From positions 1,491,997 to 1,555,996 of the forward strand of contig PDUO01000005.1 in NCBI GenBank assembly GCA_003008705.1: DNA of 64,000 nucleotides. Reading direction: 5' to 3'. Below are positions 36,923-47,383 of the stretch, piece after piece. The stretch comes from Pezicula radicicola (taxonomy: Eukaryota > Ascomycota > Leotiomycetes > Helotiales > Dermateaceae). The notes beneath the pieces are model-generated. The model worked only from the letters and a program-made list of their open reading frames with translations, did not search any database and had not been told where the DNA came from. How positions within the stretch are numbered: position 1 is the stretch's first letter; each line of letters starts with the position of its first letter. The position numbers and the translations under genes are program-made.

Positions 36923-39900
36923 ATGAGTTCCGAATCCACAAATGGCGTCGACACCTCCAGCACAGCCCCAAACAGCTGGCGCAAGGAAGTCGACCAAGCC
37001 TTCTCTTCAGTCGCCCAAGTCCTCTCAAAGTCTCTATCCCCAGTCAAACCATACACCTACCCACCCAACAACGACCTCGACAATGTCAAAATGACTGGCC
37101 TACTTGCCGATGTTCAAAAACTTGGATTCAAGGATGTCAATACGCTCGTTCAGGCGTTGAATGATCAGGTCAAGGGTGTTCAAAATGATAATGATTTTTT
37201 GTTGGAACACCTTATTCAGTTGATTTCTAAGTTGCCGGAACATTCGAGGTTTGGGAATCAGTTGACGGCGAGTATGATTAATTCGCTTTGGAATCAACTT
37301 CCTCATCCTCCTCCTGGGAGTTTGGATACGAAGTAAGTTAGGTAACGAATTTTTCTTACATCAATACATTTGCTGAAAAGAAATGATGGCTGACGATTGG
37401 CATATTAGACTCAAATACCGTGAAGCAGATGGTTCATACAATAACCCCCGAGATCCGAATCTCGGAAAAGCGGGAACACCTTACGCAAGATCTGTCAGGG
37501 CCGATGTTATGCAAAATGTTGCCCTCCCGGATCCAGGTGCGATCTTCGATAGTCTGATGGCGCGTCCAGACAACAAATTTGAACCACATCCAAACAAGAT
37601 CTCGAGTATGCTCTTCTACATGGCTACCATCATTATCCACGATCTCTTCAAAACCGTGAGTTTTCCCGATGGCTTTTCAAGACTCCAGCGTGCGATTGAA
37701 AAACAGACTAACTTCATGAATCCCCTTCTCAGTCCCACACGGATTCCACTATCTCGGAAGCGAGTAGTTACCTTGATTTAGCTCCCCTTTATGGTAGCAG
37801 TCAGGAGGAACAAAATGAAATGCGTACTTTCCAAGATGGCAAGATCAAACCGGATTGTTTTTCTGAGAAGAGAATCCTGGGATTCCCACCTGGAGTCGGC
37901 GTATTCCTCATCATGTTCAACAGATTTCATAATTATGTTGTAACGCAATTGGCTCTGTAAGTTCTCTGCTCTTAGTGCCTATCATTGATTTGGCACCATC
38001 ACCTAAGTTGCAAACATACTATAATTACCAGCAACTTTAGAAGTCAAAGTCAAAGCTAACTGTTCTCAGAATCAATGAAAATGGCCGATTCAACAAGCCC
38101 AAGGATCCCCCGTCAGATGATAAGAAATCCAAAGATGCGTGGACCAAGTATGATAACGACTTATTTCAAGTCGGAAGGTTGGTCACTGGTGGTTTATATA
38201 TTAATTGTGTTCTCAAGGACTACGTTCGTACAATTTTGAGCCTCAACAGATCTGGTTCAACTTGGGACCTAGACCCTCGAGCAGAAGAGACTAGGACTCT
38301 ATTCAACACGCCAGCTTCAGAGGGTACGGGAAACCAAGTTTCGGTCGAATTCAATCTTAGTAAGTCTGCCCTCTTCTACCCTTGGTGATGGTAGTAGCCT
38401 CTTGAGTTACCAGAATATTCTCAGTGACTTAAGGTTAAGATGAAATAAAAGTCATGCTAATTTTGGTACAAAGTCTATCGCTGGCACTCTGCTGTTTCTC
38501 CAAGAGATGACAAATGGACCCAAGAAAGATATGCCGAGCTGTTTCCAGGCAAGAATCCAGTGGATGTCAGTCTACCAGAGCTCCTGGCCACACTGAGCAA
38601 GATGGACGAGGACCTTTCTGAAGACCCGGTCAAGCGACCCTTTGCCAACCTCAAGCGCGGGAATGACAACACATTCAACGACGACGAGTTGGTGGACATC
38701 TTGCAGTGTTCTATTGAAGACGTGGCAGGCTCTTTCGGAGCGAATAGAGTCCCCAAGATTCTACGGTCGATCGAGATACTAGGTATGATTCAAGCTCGAT
38801 CTTGGAATGTAGCATCATTAAATGAGCTCCGTACCTTCGTCGGACTTACCAAGCACACCACATTCGAAGATATTAATCCGGACCCCAAGGTTACCGAAAG
38901 GCTTCGCAATCTTTATGACAACGTGGACAGTGTCGAGATGTACCCTGGCCTAGTCGCTGAGAAGCCCAAACCTCCAATGGCTCCAGGATCAGGTCTCTGC
39001 GTAAACTTCACGACTTCGTATGCTATTCTTTCCGACGCCGTTGCGCTTGTTCGAGGTGACCGATTCTACACGACTGACTTCACACCTAAGAATCTGACCA
39101 ATTGGGGTTATAATGAAGTTCTCTACGACACGACAGTTGATGAAGGCCAGGTTATGTATAAGCTGATCCTCCGTACTTTCCCTAAACACTTCAAAGGAAA
39201 TTCAGTATGGGCACATTATCCATTCGTCGTTCCAGATGAAAACCTGGTCATTCTAAAATCTCTTGGTCGTGCAGACAAGTATTCTTGGGATCCACCAAAA
39301 CGAGTTCCCGACCTCATTGTGGTCAAGTCTTTCGCAGCCTGCAGGAAAGTCCTCGACGATCAAGCCAACTGGAAGGTTACTTGGGGTGAGGCTATTGAGT
39401 TTCTCGTCAGCCAGCCAAAGAAGGTCTATGGAGTCGACTTTGCACTCAGCGGCGATAATCCAGCTAACTTTGATTCACGAAAGTTACTCATCAATGGCTT
39501 GTATCCTCAAGACTGGAACCTGGAAGTGAAGAGTTATTATGAGCAGACTATGAGACAGCTTTTGAACAAGTACAGATATGAGGTTCCAGGTGAGGAATGC
39601 CATGTTTTTATCTACTTACACCATAAGCACCGTTGAGTCATTAGAGTCACTTCAAGTGGACGACCTAATCGAATCGGATAGCTCGGTCGAGTTGAGTAAC
39701 TCACTTGCTTTGGGTAACACCTCCGAACTTGCTATCCTCCACACCCAACTTTATCTACCGAATCCAGCTGACAAACAACGACACTAGGTCTTCAGACAAA
39801 AACCTACCAAGTTGACATAGTTCGGGATATTTCGAATATCATAAATGCACGCTTTGCAGCTTCAGTCTTTAGTCTTCCAATCAAGACCGAAGAGTCACCT

Positions 39901-41074
39901 CGGGGTATTTACGAAGAACACGAACTCTACCAAGTCCTCGCATTAGTATTCATTTGCATATTCATGAACGCCGATGTTTCAAAGTCTTTCCAGATTCGTG
40001 AAGCTGCCCGAACTCTAACTCAGCAATTAGGAGAACTTGTTCTGCTCAACACGGAAGCAATTGCTGCAACTGGTTTCATTGCAGATCTCCTCGCTAAACT
40101 ACACACCAAGTCTGCACTCAGTAACTATGGTACTCACATGATCCAGCGCCTTCTTGCCTCAGGAAAGCCTGTAAAAGAGGTTGTTTGGACTCATCTTTTA
40201 CCCACTGCTGGTGCTCTTACGGCAAACCAGTCGCAGCTTTTCAGCCAGTCTCTGGATTATTATCTTGGCGAAGGGAAAAAGTACCTTCCTGAATTGTATG
40301 AGCTTTCTCATCAGCGCACAGTTGAGGCGGACGAAAAAATCTTGAGGTACTTTATGGAAGGTTGTCGTCTACGCCATACTGTTGGCCTTTATCGTGACTA
40401 TAAACCTAGTTCACCTTCCAACTCTTCTAATAACTACGTGAGTTTTCAATCCCCTGTCTGGTGTTGGCTTATTATTGGCCCCAGTTGCTCATATATCTTA
40501 GGATCTTGTGGACGGAAAAGATACTCTGTCGGTCCATTCCGGAAGTCGCGTCTTTCTCAACTTGATTGAGGCTTCTAGAGATCGTAAGTGATGAATCTGA
40601 AACCTTACATCATCAATTTACTTCAAGTCTACAATACTGACCGTATACTCAGCTTCAACGTTCCCCAACCCAAATGAAGTCCGACTTGACCGTCCAATGA
40701 AGAACTATCTCTTCTATGGGTCTGGTCCACATCAATGCTTGGGCGAAAGGGCTAGTAAGGTTGCGATGATCACGATGTTCAAGGCTGTGTTTGGACTCAA
40801 AGGTATGTTTTAGTCTACCCCATATTCAGATGAAAGGGTCTCAGTGGCTCTTCGCATCTTCATGTTTCGCATTCACGTCATATAAACTATTCCAAGTACA
40901 CTACTGACCATGACTGCGCTAGGCTTACGCCGAGCACCATGGAATGGATTCAACGACAACTGGGGCGAAATGAAGAAAGTTGCAGGACCAGAAGGTATTA
41001 CGCTTTATATGACGCCTGATCAGAGTAGTATTTTCCCGTTCCCTACTACGATGAAGATCCGTTGGGATGAGTAG
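36923..41074 (+). CDS. Ppo-type fatty acid oxygenase (heme dioxygenase-P450 fusion; linoleate diol synthase-like)
   Basis: Oxylipin synthase of 1106 residues. Nine exons: 36923-37332, 37409-37655, 37733-37956, 38070-38359, 38474-39589, 39788-40437, 40502-40583, 40653-40802, 40923-41074. The cyclooxygenase-like domain has the distal heme His in IIIHDLFKT (H214) and the catalytic Tyr and proximal His in YRWHS (Y392, H395), the same spacing as in PpoA. The C-terminal P450 domain has its heme Cys in YGSGPHQCLGE (C1035) and an ANQSQ motif (908-912) in the helix that, in 5,8- and 7,8-linoleate diol synthases, isomerises the hydroperoxide. Both halves therefore look active, which favours diol synthase over a 10R-dioxygenase. 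Products are psi-factor-like oxylipins affecting sporulation and host interaction in other fungi. No signal peptide. Confidence 0.93.
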
Positions 41075-42769
41075 AGGTGGATGTGGAGATTAGAGAGACG
41101 GTTAAATTGTTAGATGGAATAGTTATGATAGTTTAAGGAGAAGAGAATTCAATATTGGTTTTTGACTGTGCTTGATGATTTGATGTGATTTAGATGAAGT
41201 TTATTTGAGGGTGTTAAGAAGGTAGAATTGTTGGATTGAATAATGGTTACATGGTGAAAGACTGTGTTTACAAGAGATATCTTATAGATTCATAACAACG
41301 GGACGCATAGCGCTTTGAGCTGAACCAGTTTAAGACACGAGCCAAACATTAGTAATAAAGTATAGTAATACCTTTTAAAACTTCCACCCATTGTGTAGGG
41401 TTGAGTCAAGCTCCAACTTTTATTTAATATTCCCATGCCCATAGGTATCTAACTCTATACTTTCAAAAAGAACCTGTAACCCAGATACCTAATTGCCCTT
41501 GATCCTTCGCTTACAAACTAAGAAGCTAGACAATAACCAGAGCTATTACAAGGAGACTCTAACACCACATCCTACACTCCTACCAGCCTCACCATATTTC
41601 CGCAAAACACAAACCAACAAACCAACAAAACACCTCCTCATCGCTTATTCACATTACATATAAATTTCTTCTCTGAAAATTCAAACTTTCTAAACAATAA
41701 CAACAAAACCCTACTTAACAACAACCCACAAACCTCATTTACTTAACAAATATTCTAGATCCTAGGAAGCATTACACAGCCTTGATTGCGGTTTCGTCTT
41801 TGTTATTTTGAGAAGAGAAATGTCATATGTATACTAATAGTTTTCTCCTCGGGGCTTATTCGATGTCGAACAACAGACTGAGTCCCATGGTCAAAATCTC
41901 CAATAAGAGAACTACGATCGAGATAAGGGCAGCATCGCAAATCAAATTCCTTGAAGATCTGAAGCTGGAACAGAAGGTTGGAGAGATGACCGTACGCTGT
42001 CCGATTCGTCCAGCCTCTTCATGGCCCATTCTTCGTGGACACAGCGGCACTGTGGAAAGATCTCTCTCGGAACCTACCCAAATCAACGCACCTTGAACCC
42101 TGGCGATCTAGCTCTAGTTTCGTGTAAATTTGTTGTTTTGTTACTGCATCTACAATGCTACTCGTCGAAATCCATATCCATAGTCTCGATCTCAATGGAA
42201 TTGACGGGATTCCTGGAGATGCCTTCTCTCTCACTCTATGAACTTAATCCTTGCCACTAGTGTAGGAAAGATATTTGTTTCAGAGTCGGAATTCATCTTA
42301 CTAAAAATGTGAAGATGGAGCAAGTGTTGGCCCGATTAATCTATTGATTGGTATGATACAGAGAATAGCGAAAGTTAAGCGAAAGCGATTGCACTTAGGA
42401 GCCTAGCCCCTGTAGATGCTGGACCAAAGGGTTGGCTGGAACTAAAGAGAGATCACCTTCAAATGTCGAGATCGTTAAAATCGCCACTTTAGAATTACAG
42501 TTTGTACGTATCACACTAATTATGGTGTATCATAAGTAAAAAGTGGCGTGTATATTTATGTTCTTTCGCATTCGCTAAAGTTTGATATTAGCCACCAGCC
42601 AAGCCATGCCGCCAATAAGCGAGCTGTAACTCCTTGTCGTCATTGTCATCCGATTTAGCAAATGGCATTATTATATAAATGCAGCTCTCTTCTCCCCAAA
42701 AATCAACTCAAAACACATTTTGTCAAACTAAAGCTATACGTGCTCTGGGCTCCTGAATCTCAACCGAAA
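41075..42769. other. Intergenic stretch, no supported gene
   Basis: 1.7 kb between the Ppo and MDR genes. Overlapping frames on both strands at 41827-42234 are open for 70-90 codons but lack motif and consistent start or splice sites. The region 41560-41760 is strongly CA-rich on the plus strand. A TATATAAAT element lies at about 42670, 100 bases before the MDR ATG. Confidence 0.4.
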
Positions 42770-43813
42770 ATGGCGACCTCAGTCCCCACCTCCATGGAAG
42801 TATGGCAATATTCAAGCACCAGAGGTGGCCTTGAGAAAAACCTCAAACTAAACCATGCCGCTTCACTACCCAGGCCCAAAAATAATCAGCATCTGGTGCA
42901 GGTTATTGCCACAGCACTCAATCCTATTGACTACAAACCAGCCGAGCTCCCACTCGTTGGCCGCTGGATTGTCCCTAAACTAGCGACTCCTGGCATCGAT
43001 TTCGCTGGCTGCATCGTCACACCAGTTGCTGGCTCACATCTCAAGCCAGGCCAGCTCGTATTCGGCGTTTGTGGCAGTAACCCAGTGGCGGGTGGTGCCC
43101 TAGGTGAATTTGCCCTCGTTGGTATAGATGCTGTAGTAGCTATTCCAGATGGCGTCGATCCAATTGATGCAGCAATTATAGGCGTTGCGGGATTGACTGC
43201 ATACCAGTCTATAGTGCCTCGAGTCAAGAATGGCGACAAGATATTCATCAATGGTGGCTCGGGTGGAACAGGCGTCTTTGGGATCCAAATCGCCAAAGCC
43301 GTCGGATGTCATGTAACAACGACTTGTTCGACGACCAATGTGGAATTGTGTAAGAGCCTTGGCGCAGATATAGTCGTGGATTATAAAAAAGGAAGTGTGC
43401 TAGAAGCTTTGAAGGCTAGTGGTCACAAATTTGATCATGCCATTGATAATGTTGGCTCAGACAAGCAATTATATTGGAATTGCCACGAGTACATGAAACC
43501 AGGAGCGGCCTATGTGATGGTTGGAGCGGATGTCTCATTAGGTGGCTTTGCTAAGTCGTTGAAGAGGAAGACATTGCCGACATGTCTGGGTGGTGTTAAG
43601 GGTAACTTGGAAGGCTTTTGGCCAAAGCCAAATACGGAACATTTGACGCAAATTGGAGAATGGATGAAGGAAGGCAAGATCAAGCCAGTTATTGACCACA
43701 AATTTTTGTTTTCGGAGGCTCCTGAGGCTTTTGGGAAGTTGAAGACTGGTAGGGCTAAAGGAAAGATTGTTGTAGATGTGTCGTCTGAGACATATCGGAA
43801 GTTATGGGTGTAA
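42770..43813 (+). CDS. Zinc-independent MDR oxidoreductase (quinone oxidoreductase / enoyl reductase-like)
   Basis: NADPH-dependent medium-chain reductase of 347 residues, single exon. The GroES-like half has ATALNPIDYKPAE and TPGIDFAGCIV. The nucleotide-binding half has FINGGSGGTGVFGIQIAKAVG and a LGADIVVDYKKG strand. The catalytic zinc Cys/His and the structural four-Cys lobe of true alcohol dehydrogenases are missing. It resembles RTN4IP1/quinone reductase-like fungal proteins and trans-acting enoyl reductases; the substrate is unknown. An in-frame ATG at 42662 would add 36 residues, but homology to the family begins at MEVWQYSS, so 42770 was preferred. The longer form could be a targeting peptide. 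Confidence 0.88.
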   Translation: MATSVPTSMEVWQYSSTRGGLEKNLKLNHAASLPRPKNNQHLVQVIATALNPIDYKPAELPLVGRWIVPKLATPGIDFAGCIVTPVAGSHLKPGQLVFGVCGSNPVAGGALGEFALVGIDAVVAIPDGVDPIDAAIIGVAGLTAYQSIVPRVKNGDKIFINGGSGGTGVFGIQIAKAVGCHVTTTCSTTNVELCKSLGADIVVDYKKGSVLEALKASGHKFDHAIDNVGSDKQLYWNCHEYMKPGAAYVMVGADVSLGGFAKSLKRKTLPTCLGGVKGNLEGFWPKPNTEHLTQIGEWMKEGKIKPVIDHKFLFSEAPEAFGKLKTGRAKGKIVVDVSSETYRKLWV

Positions 43814-44620
43814 AGACTTTTTCATACTGTACAACTACTTTCGTATTATTAAAGGACAATTAATATTAATTGAAACTATTACGATGATGGCTAACAAGTC
43901 TTTCTTTAATATAATCACGTGATTCCGATATAAAAGAGTTGTGCTAATCTTACTAGAGTAATACGATCCAATGAAATACTGTAAGAAGAATAGTATATTA
44001 TTCTTCTTTTTTATAATTATATTCTTTTTTATAGGTGGGTACTCACTACTACGAAGTATCGTGATTTCATAAACACGGCGCCCTATTCATCAATATAGGG
44101 TCCCAGCTATGAATAATGCATAATTCATAAATAGGGTACCCTAGTTATAAATAGAGTTCTTCGATGCACACTTTAAAGTAGAATATGCTTCATAGGCAGT
44201 AGTTACAGTAGTAGGAATACTAAAAAACAGAATATTTCAAAAATAACTATTCTTGTCTAGTAGATATATCTTTATTTTTCCTATGTGCTTTATTGTAATT
44301 AATTATACCTATTATTGTGGTGTTGTTTCCGATTGCATTACTTATTATTGTCCGAACTTATTCTCTCAGTAGTCGAGTCCAGTTCGCGACAACACGCCTT
44401 GAATTGACCATTCATGGTTGGGTTACCCTACTGGCGAGTGAGCAACAGATCGGTTATGTAGTCACGCCGCACGGATTTAGTGCCAGCTTTGGGAATAGCA
44501 CCGTGGGGGGTATGATGCGCAATATTTCCAGGTTCCCGAAGACACAGTTGAACAGAATCTCATTATATTTTTTTAGTTTGACGCCATTCTGGATTTTTAA
44601 CGGCTCTTTCTAACAACATA
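43814..44620. other. AT-rich spacer with short internal inverted words
   Basis: Around 44085-44160 the words ATAGGGTxCC and GGGTACCCTA recur among TTCATAAATAG units, giving small palindromes. This may be a decayed repeat edge. No gene is called; the 98-codon frame at 44317-44613 is not supported by splice or motif evidence. Confidence 0.35.
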
Positions 44621-46166
44621 ATGGCAGACACTAAGAGTGAACAGACATCAATTGAGCCTGTCTCGGCCGTCGAGACTCCATTGCTAGACTCTACGGCCTC
44701 TGGGGGGAGTGATAGTGATCTCTCACCACCTTCAGTGGACAGTGGGGATCATCTCGTAAGTTTCGGGTCTTCCCAATATTTCCATGCTGACTAGTACCCC
44801 AACAGAGCGATACTAATTCTGCTGTTGGAGGGTTCAGTAGCACGTCAGCGCCCCTCCCAGGCTATTATATTAGCACCACTAACCAGTGTGACAGATCATC
44901 GTCCATAGCGTCTTTGCGATCTAGCATCTATGAACATGTCGAGGAGAATGGAAGAACCTACCACCGGTTTAGGCAGGGCAGTAAGACCTCTTAATATTCC
45001 TCTGTGAGCTCGCTAACTGCTTAGAATATATGCTACCAAATGACGAGGTGCGATAACCAAAGGCGTAGAATCCCACGCGAGTTGACCTAGCCTAATGAAA
45101 TAACAGCAAGAGCAAGAAAGACTACGTAGGCTTCAATTTTCCAGCAAGTCAATATCTAAGCTAAGGTCATCACAGACATACAGCATGCCATGTTCGTGAT
45201 GACTCTGGGCGGGAAGCTCCATCTAGCACCTATCGGAAGCAATCCAAAGAACGTGCTTGATATTGGGACTGGTCAGGAACTCGCGTCCTACGTCTCTGCC
45301 TAAATTAATTCTAACCCTTGAACTAGGTACGGGCAACTGGGCAATTGATTTTGGTGGGTACAGAAACCTGTCATACTGACGCATCTCTAACTAGATACTT
45401 ACAGCGCAGCAATATCCCATGGCTCGAGTTCTTGGAACTGATATCAGCGCTATCCAACCACTCTAGTAAGCCACTTCTTTCGGCAGCACTATCACTACCT
45501 AAGAATGCTTTCTGACAACACAGCGTTCCTTCAAATTGTCGCTTCGAGGTCGATGACGCAGAAGACGACTGGATTTTCGGCGAAGAATTTGATTATATTC
45601 ACGGGCGTGCCCTTCTCTCCTGTTTCAAAGACCCAGACTCTGTTCTAAAGCAGGCTTATAAGTCGCTCACTCCAGGAGGCTACCTTGAGCTGCAAGATAT
45701 GGTTTTCCCGTTTAGATTCATGGGCGAGCCTCCTAAAGAATCTCCATTATATAAGTGGTTTGAGATAATTTCTACAGGAGCGGCAAACTTAGGACGTCCA
45801 TGGACTAATGTGATCAATTATAAGCGTTGGATGGAAGAGATTGGTTTTGAAGACGTGGTGGAGAAGGATTTCTATTGGCCTATAAATGCCTGGGCTAAGG
45901 GAAAGTATTACAAAGAGCTTTCCGTGTATGCGCAGGCGGACTTTCTTAATGGCCTAGAAGGATTGAGTCTAAAGGTCATGGGGTCTATGGGATATTCTGC
46001 CGAGGAAGTTAAGGAGTTTTTAGTGGGTGTGAAGAATGATGTTAAGGATACTTCCATACACTGTTATTGTCCTATGTAAGTCTTGCTTGGCTCTATTGAG
46101 TGGATCGATATTAACGAGATGTGTAGGAAGGTGGTATATGGAAGGAAGCCTGGTGGTAAAGCATGA
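44621..46166 (+). CDS. LaeA-like SAM-dependent methyltransferase, one intron donor apparently lost
   Basis: Methyltransferase of up to 376 residues. Exons 44621-44755, 44806-44980, 45025-45047, 45107-45136, 45184-45271, 45327-45353, 45405-45465, 45524-46075, 46127-46166. The N terminus is acidic and Ser-rich, as in LaeA-like fungal proteins. YHRFRQGKYMLPNDE and HAMFVMTLGGKLHLAP precede the SAM motif I VLDIGTGTGNWAIDFA. Later motifs are VLGTDISAIQP, DYIHGRALLSCFKD and LTPGGYLELQD. The C terminus is CPMKVVYGRKPGGKA. Eight of nine exons join with canonical sites. The third intron from exon 4 (ending CTTCAA at 45136) begins TTTTCC instead of GT, although the CAG acceptor and frame are right. Either the site is mutated or the splicing is unusual. 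Target substrate unknown. Confidence 0.72.
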
Positions 46167-47383
46167 AGCTATCTACGGGGTTTTAAGGTTATTCGTTTCT
46201 TATTCGGCTTGGTTTTCCTCTTTACGCTATATCTTACGAGAATCGAATTTAGAACTTGACTTCCAACCATTAACTTAGACTCTAAGATGAATCTCTCGCG
46301 GGAAAGTCTACATATCACTATAGCTGGTATGGTACTAGTAATTTATTTTAGTGTAGCATGTTATGAAAACCTTCGGAGGATCTCAATTAGAACCATTTAA
46401 ATCCAATTTTCCTAATTTTAGATGGTAGTAGTCGTAGCTGAGGAGCTCAAGCGATTTGTCTTCCACATTATTTCAAGCCCCTATCCCCTATAGCTGACCT
46501 CTTTGGACTTAACTGCATAGCCTAAGTTAGCCTTGCTCACCTATAGCTCAAGCTCAAGCAGTACTAGCTTAGGTTCAAAGACGGTAACAACAAAGACTCA
46601 TGTTGAGATTACGATATCTAATACGCTGTTTCTAAGCTTATACTAGGCGTTAGAACTCCTAGGAGAAAAATAACTGTTCATACAGCTTCTGCCTTAAGAG
46701 ACTGTGGATTTAGAATTCCTTTTCGACCTTGGGCCTATACATACAATTATGAGTGTAGCAAAGGCAATAAGAATTCGGCAAGATCTAGAAGGAAAACTAC
46801 TTCACATCCATAGGGTATGTTTTAGAGTAAAATTCATTCCACCCTTACTGCTGTTTCTCTATCACATTTATCGTATCATCCGCTAAGCGTGCTGCACAAT
46901 GAGAAATCTCTCTCGGAAGAGGTTGCAGTGAGGAGTCTGCAGATAAGATAGCTTTGTTGTCCGTTTACTACTCTCCTCGAGTCGAGGACAGGAACTCGGC
47001 GTAAGGTTAATCTTCTAAACGTAGGACTCGAAATCTGCAGAAGTCACAACCCCACTCTTCCCTATAAACGAGGGAAATAGTAACAGTTCCACAACAAAGG
47101 ATTACATTATATTAGTTACTTAAAACCAAGTCAGTTAATATGCCCTTCTGTGTCCCTCTTATGTAACTAAAGTCACATGGCCCGGCCTGCAATATACGGA
47201 ACATTTTGGTGTTTCTATAGTTAGAAAAGACCAATTGCTATGACAATTGTAAAAAGGAATAGATGCAATTATAATGCTTTTAAATAGCTTTAGATCATAT
47301 AGATTAGCACTACTTATTACTTTAAAGGTTATCTAGTAGAGATAATGTCTCTGCATACTGCTATTACGAAGTAATAATAGTGA
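46167..47383. other. AT-rich intergenic stretch with a repeat copy
   Basis: No gene seen. The 3' part (47050-47220) resembles the dispersed repeat described at 9411 and 21127. The rest is low in information. Confidence 0.4.
47050..47220. repeat. Degenerate dispersed repeat, copy C
   Basis: A TATAAACGAGGGAAATAGTAA-like block (CCGAGGGCAA in copy B) is followed by AACTAAAGTCACATGGCCCGG, matching GACTATAGTCACATTGCAGTG after copy B. It is the weakest of the three matches; similarity judged by eye. Confidence 0.25.

Noticed and set aside
41827..42234. Overlapping frames on both strands
   Set aside because: Several frames of similar length coexist, which suggests low stop density rather than a gene; no start, intron or motif supports one.
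42662..42769. 36-residue N-terminal extension of the MDR reductase
   Set aside because: In frame with an ATG, but family similarity begins after the second ATG; kept only as an alternative start.
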